From an uncultured Thiotrichaceae bacterium (GTDB lineage: Bacteria > Pseudomonadota > Gammaproteobacteria > Thiotrichales > Thiotrichaceae), in NCBI GenBank assembly GCA_938038645.1, contig CALHTA010000287.1:1-10129 (forward strand): 10,129 nt of DNA, given 5' to 3'. A model generated the notes under the pieces. That model saw nothing but the letters and a program-made list of their open reading frames with translations. It was not told where the DNA came from and did no database searches. Shown one piece after another: positions 1 to 6,386 of the stretch (the stretch's first letter is position 1; each line of letters starts with the position of its first letter). The translations under genes were made by a program, and so were the position numbers.

Positions 1-92
1 TGTTTGAGTTTTTCAAGCTGCTGCTCGTTAATCTCAAGGTCTATCGCTTGCAGGCCCTTAGACCACAAAACATCATGTTTGGAATCGCTCAC
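1..92 (-). CDS. rsmG: RsmG, 16S rRNA (guanine-N7) methyltransferase, N-terminal fragment
   Basis: Only the first 30 codons are present; the gene continues off the left edge. The likely start is GTG at 92-90, whose GTGA overlaps the mnmG stop by 4 nt. A GAAGG at 104-100 sits 7 nt upstream. The nearby ATG codons are in another frame that stops quickly. The translation begins (M)[14 protein letters not shown] and continues with a charged helix, which suits the N-terminal helical segment of RsmG. No SAM-binding motif is included. The assignment rests mainly on the conserved mnmG-rsmG order and the coupled start. RsmG methylates G527 of 16S rRNA in E. coli. Confidence 0.8.
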   Translation of the reverse strand, partial: MSDSKHDVLWSKGLQAIDLEINEQQLEKLK

Positions 93-1981
93 GCACTTGC
101 CTTCAGTTTAAACTGCTGTTTTTTCAGGTGTACCAACAGAATAGAGATCGCCGCAGGCGTAATTCCTGGTATGCGGGAGGCTTGGCCAACCGTGGCAGGT
201 CGCTGTTCGATAAATTTCTGACGCACTTCATTCGATAAGCCTGACACTAGCGTGTAATCCAATGTATCCGGCAGCGAAGCGCTTTCCTGACGGAGCTGAC
301 GATCGACTTCTTGTTGCTGTCGTTCTATGTAGCCTGCATATTTGATCTGAACTTCAACCTGTTCTGCAATGGCTGGGTCTTCCACTTTTGGACCAGCAGC
401 TTCGATTGTCATCAATGATTCATAGGTTACATTAGGGCGGCGTATGAGTTCGTCCAAGTGATATTCACGGCTCAATGATCCATCAAATACTTCATCAATA
501 GCGTCTTGGCCAATTTGCGAAGGGTGCAGGCAAGTGCTACGAACACGCTGCAATTCGAGTTCTATTTTCTCGCGTTTTTCGCTAAATTTTTGCCAACGGT
601 TTTCGTCGACTAATCCAAGCTTATACCCAATTTCAGTGAGACGTAAATCGGCATTATCTTCGCGCAATAGCAAGCGATGCTCGGCACGGCTGGTGAACAT
701 CCGGTAGGGTTCTTGGGTTCCGCAAGTAATTAAGTCATCAACTAATACACCGATATAAGCTTCGTTGCGTTTTGGGCTCCAAGACTCTTTGCCTTGAACC
801 TGAAGTGCGGCATTTAAGCCGGCTAGAAGTCCTTGAGCTCCAGCTTCCTCATAACCTGTCGTGCCGTTAATTTGACCAGCAAAAAACAAACCGTCTACAA
901 ACTTAGTTTCAAGTGTTGGTTTAAGGTCTCTTGGGTCAAAAAAGTCATACTCGATGGCGTAGCCTGGACGAGTAATGTGTGCATTTTCAAACCCTACAAT
1001 GGATCTTACCAAATCAAGCTGTACGTCAAATGGCAGACTGGTCGATATACCATTTGGGTAAATTTCGTAGGTGTCTAGACCTTCTGGTTCGATAAAGATT
1101 TGGTGCTGTTGCTTCTCTGCAAAACGCACGACCTTATCTTCAATCGATGGGCAGTAACGCGGTCCTGTACCCTCAATTTTGCCAGAATAAAGAGGAGATC
1201 GATCTAATGATTTTAGGATTAAATCGTGGGTGTTTTGATTGGTATAAGTAATGTGGCATGCGACTTGCCGCGGGTGTTCTTCACGCGTACCTAAATAAGA
1301 AAACACCGGCAGTGGGTCGTCACCCGGCTGTGCTTGAAGTGATGTGTAATCAATGCTTCTGGCATCAATACGGGGTGGTGTTCCCGTTTTTAAACGCTCT
1401 ACCCGAAATGGCATGGCGCGTAATCGTTGCGCAAGCGCTATCGAAGGTGGATCGCCGGCACGACCACCTGAATGGTTTTCCATTCCAATATGAATTTTGC
1501 CACCTAAGAAAGTGCCGACAGTGAGAACGACGGCTTTAGCTTTAAAGTCGACTCCCATCTGAGTGCGAACACCCACAGCGCGGTCACCTTCCATGATCAA
1601 GTCATCGACAGACTGCATGAACAAATCAAGGTTTTCCTGATTTTGAACGATCTTTAAAACAGCCGCTTTGTAAAGAACACGGTCAGCTTGGGCGCGGGTA
1701 GCACGGACAGCAGGTCCTTTACGTGCGTTTAGTATACGAAACTGGATGCCGCCTCGATCAGCTGCATGACCCATTGCTCCACCTAAAGCATCAATCTCTT
1801 TAACCAGATGACCTTTACCAATCCCGCCGATGGCAGGGTTGCAGCTCATTTGACCAATCGTTTCGATGTTGTGTGTTAGCAGAAGCGTTTGCTGTCCCAT
1901 TCGCGCAGCAGCAAGTGCCGCCTCGGTGCCGGCATGACCGCCGCCGACGACGATAACATCATAATGTTTTGGGTATAGCAT
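89..1981 (-). CDS. mnmG: MnmG (GidA), tRNA U34 carboxymethylaminomethyl modification FAD enzyme
   Basis: The 630-residue protein is colinear with E. coli MnmG (629 aa) as I recall that sequence. With MnmE it uses FAD and methylene-tetrahydrofolate to install the (carboxymethyl)aminomethyl group on wobble U34 of certain tRNAs, in the cytoplasm. The N-terminal FAD dinucleotide motif GGGHAG is at residues 13-18. The family signature [12 protein letters not shown] starts at C47, and the second conserved cysteine is C277 in [22 protein letters not shown] and the [13 protein letters not shown] block follow. The C-terminal helical MnmE-binding part ends in [20 protein letters not shown]. The start [10 protein letters not shown] matches the family start. 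Its Shine-Dalgarno is weak (GGA at 1993-1991). The gene overlaps rsmG by 4 nt and follows bioD after 34 nt, with a candidate promoter there. Confidence 0.98.
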   Translation of the reverse strand: MLYPKHYDVIVVGGGHAGTEAALAAARMGQQTLLLTHNIETIGQMSCNPAIGGIGKGHLVKEIDALGGAMGHAADRGGIQFRILNARKGPAVRATRAQADRVLYKAAVLKIVQNQENLDLFMQSVDDLIMEGDRAVGVRTQMGVDFKAKAVVLTVGTFLGGKIHIGMENHSGGRAGDPPSIALAQRLRAMPFRVERLKTGTPPRIDARSIDYTSLQAQPGDDPLPVFSYLGTREEHPRQVACHITYTNQNTHDLILKSLDRSPLYSGKIEGTGPRYCPSIEDKVVRFAEKQQHQIFIEPEGLDTYEIYPNGISTSLPFDVQLDLVRSIVGFENAHITRPGYAIEYDFFDPRDLKPTLETKFVDGLFFAGQINGTTGYEEAGAQGLLAGLNAALQVQGKESWSPKRNEAYIGVLVDDLITCGTQEPYRMFTSRAEHRLLLREDNADLRLTEIGYKLGLVDENRWQKFSEKREKIELELQRVRSTCLHPSQIGQDAIDEVFDGSLSREYHLDELIRRPNVTYESLMTIEAAGPKVEDPAIAEQVEVQIKYAGYIERQQQEVDRQLRQESASLPDTLDYTLVSGLSNEVRQKFIEQRPATVGQASRIPGITPAAISILLVHLKKQQFKLKASA

Positions 1982-2015
1982 GATCGATTGTCCAGCAAAT
2001 AATGTAGTTAGCGGC

Positions 2016-2675
2016 TTAGTATAGCAAATTCACTAGTTGAGGTGGCAACATGGTTTGCTGGTGTTTGAGACTAAAGATGGGATAGCTAAGATAGTCTTTA
2101 AGGTCTTCTTCGTTATTCATTGCAGTATCACCACCGATTTCATCCACTTGATTGAGAACGATCGCCGCAAGTGTTAGCTGACGCTTTTCGATTGCCTCGC
2201 AACATAATAGTATCTGGCTCATACAGCCTAGCTTGTTGTTGGCGACCAAAACGACGGGTAGATTTAAACTAGAGGCTAGGTCAGCGTTTAAGCCATCTTC
2301 AACTAGGGGAGAATAAAAGCCACCTGCTCCTTCTACATACAAAAAATCGTTAGCATGAAGGCCAGAAATACATTGCTCTTTTATCAATTCAAGGCTCAGT
2401 TTGCAGTTTTCCATTCTCGCTGCTCGAACTGGGGAGAGGGCTGCGGTAAAGCGGTTTGGGCAGACAGCGTCTAGATCATCAATTTTGTTTGCAGCATCAG
2501 CAAGTCGATAAGCGTCCGTTTGGGGGTAGTCATTGCTTGATTGCGGCCAGCCTGACTCAATTGGCTTTTTAGGAACGACATGATTGCCTAGAGCGACCAG
2601 CTCTCGAATAATATTTGTGCCAACCCAAGTCTTACCGACATCAGTATCTGTGCCGGTCATAAATAATCCCTTCAT
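2016..2675 (-). CDS. bioD: Dethiobiotin synthetase BioD
   Basis: This 219-residue cytoplasmic enzyme closes the ureido ring of dethiobiotin from 7,8-diaminopelargonate, CO2 and ATP, the penultimate step of biotin synthesis. The start [16 protein letters not shown] places the P-loop at residues 8-16 (K15, T16), as expected for the family. KKPIESG around K37 is the substrate/carbamate-binding lysine segment. VEGAGG at 114-119 is the second nucleotide-binding motif, and LVANNKLGC near 143-151 is the conserved KLGC block. Length is close to E. coli BioD (about 225). The ATG overlaps the stop of the upstream signal peptidase gene as ATGA (2675-2672), which implies translational coupling; the Shine-Dalgarno is weak. 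No other bio gene is in the window, so this copy is separated from any bioBFHC cluster here. Confidence 0.95.
   Translation of the reverse strand: MKGLFMTGTDTDVGKTWVGTNIIRELVALGNHVVPKKPIESGWPQSSNDYPQTDAYRLADAANKIDDLDAVCPNRFTAALSPVRAARMENCKLSLELIKEQCISGLHANDFLYVEGAGGFYSPLVEDGLNADLASSLNLPVVLVANNKLGCMSQILLCCEAIEKRQLTLAAIVLNQVDEIGGDTAMNNEEDLKDYLSYPIFSLKHQQTMLPPQLVNLLY
2018..2048 (-). promoter_or_regulatory. Candidate extended -10 promoter for mnmG-rsmG
   Basis: On the minus strand TGCTATACT (2026-2018) is an extended -10 element with TATACT as the hexamer. A TTGCCA at 2048-2043 could be a -35 with a long 19-nt spacer. The -10 coincides with the bioD stop codon. Transcription would begin near 2010, leaving a leader of about 28 nt before the mnmG ATG. 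This would let the tRNA/rRNA modification genes be expressed independently of the upstream sigma/protease genes. It is a pattern match only. Confidence 0.45.
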
Positions 2676-3250
2676 TTGATTGCTGTTCCCATACGGTGAT
2701 TTTTGCCAAAAAGCACTCGTGTTGCTTTGCCAATGATATCTGCTTGGTCGATCATGCCAAAGAAACGCCCATCATTACTGTTGTCACGGTTATCACCTAG
2801 TACAAATAATTTATCTTGTGGGACTGTTTTTTCCTGCATGTAGCGGGAAAAGCTTTTTTGGGCCAAGCTTTCATCAAGATAAAGTTGTTCAATGGCAATA
2901 TCATTAACGTAAACGATGAATTTTTCAATTCTAACTCTATCGCCGGGTCGTCCAATAAGGCGCTTAATATAATTAATGCTGCGATCTTTTGGGTATAAAA
3001 ACGTGATCACATCATTAATTTCAGGAGCATGGTCTTTATAGGCATTTGTTGAAACGTAAATATAATCCCCAGGTAGCAACGTTGGTTGCATTGAGTGACT
3101 GGGGATTCTGAAGAGTTCAAACCCTAGTACGCGACCTCGAAAAGTATCTGAAGCCGTATTGTACGGGTTTATTTGGAAAGTGATTATTGAGGCAATAAAT
3201 GCAGCAGACAGCAGTAAAAACAAAAACCAAAAGGATCGTCTAACTCTCAT
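2672..3250 (-). CDS. Signal peptidase I (S26 family), short single-anchor form
   Basis: The 192-residue inner-membrane protease has one N-terminal transmembrane helix at about residues 7-27 and a periplasmic catalytic domain. Box B reads RIPSHSMQPTLLPGDY with the nucleophile S53. The general-base lysine is K96 in NYIKRLIGRPGDRV. Boxes D/E are GDNRDNSNDGRFFG at 152-165. All catalytic elements are intact, so it should be active. It is much shorter than E. coli LepB (324 aa, two anchors) and lacks the large insert. It may be a secondary signal peptidase, or the only one if this lineage has the short type; the window cannot tell. It begins 28 nt after the protease stop, without an obvious Shine-Dalgarno, and overlaps bioD by 4 nt. 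I do not assign lepB because it could be a paralogue. Confidence 0.9.
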   Translation of the reverse strand: MRVRRSFWFLFLLLSAAFIASIITFQINPYNTASDTFRGRVLGFELFRIPSHSMQPTLLPGDYIYVSTNAYKDHAPEINDVITFLYPKDRSINYIKRLIGRPGDRVRIEKFIVYVNDIAIEQLYLDESLAQKSFSRYMQEKTVPQDKLFVLGDNRDNSNDGRFFGMIDQADIIGKATRVLFGKNHRMGTAIK

Positions 3251-3278
3251 TTAACCGAATTCGCAATGCTGTGAGTTT

Positions 3279-4694
3279 TTAAAAAGGAAGGGGGGCGCCA
3301 AGCTGGCGAAGTGCCGCGCTTGCGTTGACTAATCCATTACCAAATTCTATATCTCTACCGCGACGACCAAGGTCTATAGCGGTTTGATTCAATTGGGATG
3401 ATTCATAGTTGTGCTGGTATTCTTTTAATAATGCCATCACGCCTGAGAGGTGAGCTGCTGCCATTGAGGTGCCAGTCGATTTTTGGTATCTACCTTGTGG
3501 AGCTAAAGTCAAAATATCTACGCCGGGTGCAGCGATATCAATAAATCGGCCCTTATCTGCCTTTTGGTAGCGTCGCTGCATGCGATCAACCGCAGTAACA
3601 CCCACAACGCCATCAATAACCGCTGGGTATACGGTGCTGTTTGTTCTACCTCGATTGCCGCCGGCAGCGACAACCGTTATGCCTCTGCGAACAGCCTCTT
3701 TAACGATCGATTCTACGAAACTGTCTTTACCGCCAGTGAAGCTGAGGTTGAGTATGTCTACATTTTTCTCAATGCAATAGGCAATCGCAGCTACAATATC
3801 GGTAGATTTACCGCGTAGCGCGTTTGGATGACCTGGGCGCGATGAAAATGCGCTAACCGAAAGCAATTTAGCGTCTGGCGCAACACCAATTTGAGGGTGT
3901 TTACTAACTAAAACGCCTGCAATTGATGTGCCGTGAACTTTGCTTTCAGCGGTCTTAGGGTCAACAATTGAATGCTGTTCTATATTTGATCCACGTAGTG
4001 CTGAGTGAGTTAGATCAACTGGTGTATCCACCATTCCAATAAGAATCCCTTTTCCTCTTGAAATTGTTCTCGCTCGGCCAACACCTGTTTGCGCTAAGGG
4101 ATAATCAAGCTTGAAGTTTCTAGTGGCGGCTGGGGTGTAGAAGTTATTTGTTGTTGCTTTGAATGACTTTTCAGCTTTATTAATAAGGTCTTGTAGGTCT
4201 AGCGGGTTTTGTCCCTGAGTGTCTGCGATGACCACGCCTTTCCTGACCGACTTTATTGCCATGCCACCTTTACGTTTTAAATTGTATTTTTCTGTTATCG
4301 CTTTAACTGCATCAATATCTGTTCCGAAATCATAAGATAATAGTAATTCATCTTTTACAAAGTCATTTCTTCTAGGAGGGGGAGCTATAACTTTCTTGGC
4401 AGGAGGAACGATTGTCATCGGTGGTGCGATTTGGTATGCAAGAGCAGAGCTTGGATAATAGCGGGTATTTTTTAAAAGTTGAGCCTTACTGACACTCAGC
4501 GGTCCCGCAGATTTGTTTTGCGGTTTTTCAGTTAGAAAGATGTGTTGATGCACTTTCGCCAGCTCATGGGCGAAAGCCGCAGGCAAAGTGCCTGCGGTTA
4601 AGATTACAGATGTAACTATAGAAAGAGTTAACTTATAACAATTAGAAGTCTTCGCCGACAAAAATGACGTTTTTAGTTTTGTGCGACAACTCAT
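3279..4694 (-). CDS. Secreted subtilisin-like serine protease (S8 family)
   Basis: The 471-residue preproprotein has a Sec signal peptide: a basic n-region at 1-21, a hydrophobic core at about 22-38, and a likely cut after AFA at 42. A proline-rich stretch at 91-107 leads to a probable propeptide of beta-alpha-beta-beta-alpha-beta type at about 112-185. The S8 catalytic domain follows: D223 in MVDTPVD, H254 in HGTSIAG, oxyanion N347 in AAGGNRG, and S410 in GTSMAAAHLSG. The full triad is present. No C-terminal anchor or sorting domain is seen, so it should be periplasmic or exported. The start is supported by GAGG at 4707-4704, 9 nt upstream. Its first 53 nt lie inside the anti-sigma gene, so translation is probably coupled. 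Its place behind a sigma/anti-sigma pair suggests it is either an effector or a regulator of that pair (inference). Confidence 0.93.
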   Translation of the reverse strand: MSCRTKLKTSFLSAKTSNCYKLTLSIVTSVILTAGTLPAAFAHELAKVHQHIFLTEKPQNKSAGPLSVSKAQLLKNTRYYPSSALAYQIAPPMTIVPPAKKVIAPPPRRNDFVKDELLLSYDFGTDIDAVKAITEKYNLKRKGGMAIKSVRKGVVIADTQGQNPLDLQDLINKAEKSFKATTNNFYTPAATRNFKLDYPLAQTGVGRARTISRGKGILIGMVDTPVDLTHSALRGSNIEQHSIVDPKTAESKVHGTSIAGVLVSKHPQIGVAPDAKLLSVSAFSSRPGHPNALRGKSTDIVAAIAYCIEKNVDILNLSFTGGKDSFVESIVKEAVRRGITVVAAGGNRGRTNSTVYPAVIDGVVGVTAVDRMQRRYQKADKGRFIDIAAPGVDILTLAPQGRYQKSTGTSMAAAHLSGVMALLKEYQHNYESSQLNQTAIDLGRRGRDIEFGNGLVNASAALRQLGAPLPF

Positions 4695-5394
4695 TCTTTA
4701 ACACCTCAATTTCTTTCCGAGTCAATTTTCTGTCGAGGCGAAAACGATAGTAACCATAATTGTCAGGTACAAGATCGAATTTAATGTCACCAAGCGTTTT
4801 GCTGATGAAGCCCTCAATTTGGATATTATCCTCCATCGCCACGAGTAAAACCAGACCAGATGTCTTATCTGAAGCGGTATTCATCGTTGGAGCTGGGACT
4901 ATCTTCGACTCTTCGCCTGATGCAGTTGTATATTCACTTGTTTGCGTTTGCATTGTAGAAGGAACTACAAAGAATAATAATAGCGCAAGTTGTACAACAG
5001 TCAGGGCGGCAAAAACAGCATAGGTAAAACTATGTGAACTACCTGACAGGAGGTCTGTAAAAAAAGATTTAACACCTGTCAACAAACTAACGGTGGGAGC
5101 CTTTTCTTTGACAGCAACTGCTGGTTTCTTTTCTATAGGTTTCACTACTGAATCATCAATTTGTGCCAGCACACGATTTAAACGAACTTCGCTGGAAGCA
5201 AATGCTGATTTGTTGAGAAGATCTGGTTCTGCAACTACCTTAGCTCTAATATCTTGGTCGAGAGAAAGCTCGTCTCTTAAAGAGCTGTCTTCGATAAGCG
5301 CTTCGTCAACCAATAACTTTTCGGCATCAGAAAGCTTACCCAAGTTATACCAAGGCATGAGGTTTACTACTTCTTGTCTTTTTTTAATATTCAT
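4642..5394 (-). CDS. Membrane anti-sigma factor (partner of the upstream ECF sigma)
   Basis: I prefer the ATG at 5394 (250 aa), 10 nt after the sigma stop and 9 nt after an AGG. An in-frame ATG at 5454 would add 20 residues but overlap the sigma gene. The N-terminal cytoplasmic part contains LMPWYNLGKLSDAEKLLVDE, which resembles the LPWYVNG-LS-AE helix of proteobacterial anti-sigma domains. It lacks the HxxxCxxC zinc ligands, and the whole protein has no cysteine. A single transmembrane helix lies at about residues 124-146. The periplasmic end (about 181-248) has hydrophobic strands and helices in a beta-alpha-beta-beta-alpha-beta order, including GYYRFRLDR and NVIFVGEDF, resembling a subtilase propeptide. 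Position and topology indicate sequestration of the neighbouring sigma factor. No homologue was searched. Confidence 0.8.
   Translation of the reverse strand: MNIKKRQEVVNLMPWYNLGKLSDAEKLLVDEALIEDSSLRDELSLDQDIRAKVVAEPDLLNKSAFASSEVRLNRVLAQIDDSVVKPIEKKPAVAVKEKAPTVSLLTGVKSFFTDLLSGSSHSFTYAVFAALTVVQLALLLFFVVPSTMQTQTSEYTTASGEESKIVPAPTMNTASDKTSGLVLLVAMEDNIQIEGFISKTLGDIKFDLVPDNYGYYRFRLDRKLTRKEIEVLKNELSHKTKNVIFVGEDF
4704..4707 (-). promoter_or_regulatory. Ribosome binding site setting the protease start
   Basis: GAGG on the minus strand lies 9 nt before the ATG at 4694, inside the anti-sigma coding sequence. It supports the long signal peptide and the 53-nt gene overlap, against a later start such as the TTG at codon 12. 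Confidence 0.6.
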
Positions 5395-5404
5395 ATGCCA
5401 CGAC

Positions 5405-6001
5405 CTAGAGATATCCCGAATTGGAGAGTATCTCTTGTAGATGCTTTCTCGCATAAAACATGCGAGTTTTTACAGTTCCTTCTGAAATATCTAGAGTAGC
5501 TGCAACTTCACGTACCGAGAGTTCTTTAAAGTAAACGAGCTCTAATACTTCTCTATGCTTATCGCTAAGATGGCCCATTTGCTCAACAAGTTGAGAATTT
5601 GCCTGGCTTAACTCTAGTTCTTCGTCCGGCCTTAAAGCAGTGTCTTCCATATTGACTGCCATCGAATCGTCTTCAAGGAGAATCTCCTTGTTCTTACGAA
5701 GATAGCCAATCAACCTGAAACGCATAATGGAATACATCCAGGTTGAAGGAAGCGATTTGCCAGCAAAGTTGCCAGCAGATTTCCAGATTTCAATCATCGC
5801 TTCATCAACAATATCAGCCGCTAGTGCCACATCGTTCTGCAAGACTCGCGTGCAGTACTTTAGGAAGCGCGGTTGATACTTTAAATATAGTGTAGAAAAA
5901 GCGTCACGATCACCACCCTGAATTTGTTTCAGGAGCTGAGCGTCTTCAGAGCGATCATCTCGCGCTGGTTTTTTAACATCTTCTTTCAGCACTGCTTTCA
6001 T
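5405..6001 (-). CDS. ECF-type RNA polymerase sigma factor (sigma-70 family)
   Basis: The 198-residue protein has the two-domain ECF layout. Sigma-2 spans about 22-105, with AFSTLYLKYQPRFLKYC (region 2.1), AADIVDEAMIEIWKSAGNF (2.2) and STWMYSIMRFRLIGYLRK (2.3-2.4, promoter -10 contact). An acidic linker at about 107-135 follows. Sigma-4 spans about 136-192, with the helix-turn-helix LSVREVAATLDISEGTVKTR binding the -35 element. It ends 10 nt before the preferred anti-sigma start, and the TAG stop touches that gene's AGG. The start has no strong Shine-Dalgarno. Two GAACCTTA copies (minus strand, 6080-6073 and 6033-6026) upstream are possible ECF -35-like elements, which would fit autoregulation, but no convincing -10 goes with them. 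The signal and regulon are unknown. Confidence 0.93.
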   Translation of the reverse strand: MKAVLKEDVKKPARDDRSEDAQLLKQIQGGDRDAFSTLYLKYQPRFLKYCTRVLQNDVALAADIVDEAMIEIWKSAGNFAGKSLPSTWMYSIMRFRLIGYLRKNKEILLEDDSMAVNMEDTALRPDEELELSQANSQLVEQMGHLSDKHREVLELVYFKELSVREVAATLDISEGTVKTRMFYARKHLQEILSNSGYL

Positions 6002-6203
6002 ATACGTAGTCGCTGTTGTCTTTAATAAGGTTCATCGAACTAACAAACTTTCGCTTAATATAGTTTGATGTTTAAGGTTCTATTCTCAATGCTGTTTTAA
6101 AACGCAGTAAATTGAGTAAATTTCGACCTTTCTAAATTTAACTTAAATAATTTAACACATTTTTGAACCAAAACATTCTTCGGTCCTACTCAAGGGGTAC
6201 GTT

Positions 6204-6245
6204 ATGTCAGACGACGTGTCTAAAGAACTATCAATAGACAGCTAA
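6204..6245 (+). CDS. Possible 13-residue small ORF
   Basis: ATG at 6204 opens 13 codons, MSDDVSKELSIDS, before TAA. AAGGGG at 6192-6197 lies 6 nt upstream, a better ribosome binding site than most larger genes here have. The peptide is acidic and hydrophilic, with no membrane segment or recognised motif. Downstream come a 10-bp stem-loop and a strong terminator, so the ORF would sit alone on a short transcript. It could be a small protein, a leader peptide upstream of an attenuator for gshB, or the translated part of a regulatory RNA. The amino acids show no run that would suggest classical attenuation. An ORF this short can arise by chance; the ribosome binding site is the only positive evidence. 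Confidence 0.35.
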   Translation: MSDDVSKELSIDS

Positions 6246-6257
6246 CGTAAAAAATTC

Positions 6258-6283
6258 GATTCGTAAAATTTAGTTTGCGAATC
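6258..6283 (+). other. 10-bp stem-loop upstream of terminator
   Basis: GATTCGTAAA (6258-6267) and TTTGCGAATC (6274-6283) pair over 10 bp with one G-U pair and a 6-nt loop. It lies 12 nt after the small ORF and 23 nt before the terminator stem. It could be a structural element of a short RNA or a protein-binding inverted repeat. Confidence 0.5.
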
Positions 6284-6306
6284 ATACCAGCTCCCTCGCA
6301 ACTTTA

Positions 6307-6334
6307 GGCGGACTTTTTGTCCGTCTTTTTTTTT
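6307..6334 (+). terminator. Rho-independent terminator
   Basis: GGCGGAC (6307-6313) and GTCCGTC (6319-6325) form a 7-bp stem with one G-U pair around a TTTTT loop. Nine T residues follow (6326-6334). Orientation is plus strand only, since no T tract follows the stem on the other strand. No long plus-strand gene lies upstream, so it must end a short transcript starting in the divergent region. Confidence 0.88.
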
Positions 6335-6348
6335 GCCGATTTAGTGAC

Positions 6349-6354
6349 TACAAT
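6349..6354 (+). promoter_or_regulatory. Candidate -10 element for gshB
   Basis: TACAAT is a good -10 hexamer about 33 nt before the gshB ATG, giving a start site near 6361. At 17-nt spacing the -35 position falls in the T tract of the preceding terminator, so there is no true consensus -35. This is the only plausible promoter between the terminator and gshB. Confidence 0.35.
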
Positions 6355-6386
6355 CAAGCCTCTTCATTTTCAGAGTGGTAGCTTGG

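Larger units (their letters stand above)
6002..6386. other. Divergent intergenic region
   Basis: This AT-rich gap separates the leftward sigma operon from the rightward gshB operon. It contains two GAACCTTA repeats on the minus strand (6080-6073 and 6033-6026), a GTTTTAAAAC palindrome (6094-6103), and a possible 13-codon ORF (6204-6245). A 10-bp stem-loop (6258-6283), an intrinsic terminator (6307-6334) and a candidate gshB promoter (6349-6354) follow. The part from about 6105 to 6190 is very AT-rich and should hold promoters, but I find no consensus pair I trust on either strand. Confidence 0.7.

Noticed and set aside
833..1524. Plus-strand open frames of 81 and 88 codons opposite mnmG
   Set aside because: They lie fully inside a clear mnmG coding sequence, have no recognisable motif, and are typical antisense shadows.
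1..2015. Replication origin near mnmG-rsmG
   Set aside because: mnmG often lies near oriC, but no DnaA-box cluster or AT-rich unwinding region was seen here.
5093..5440. Plus-strand 115-codon open frame opposite the anti-sigma gene
   Set aside because: Ser-rich antisense reading of a conserved gene, without a ribosome binding site or a known motif.
5395..5454. Upstream ATG at 5454 for the anti-sigma gene
   Set aside because: It would overlap the sigma gene by 50 nt and add a basic segment atypical for the family. ATG 5394 has an AGG at suitable spacing and directly precedes the conserved helix.
6094..6103. Perfect palindrome GTTTTAAAAC as an operator
   Set aside because: Short and AT-rich in an AT-rich region, so it is easily produced by chance, and no second copy was seen.
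6375..6386. GTG start at 6375 for gshB
   Set aside because: No ribosome binding site precedes it, and the four extra residues are absent from the family. ATG 6387 fits the E. coli start better.
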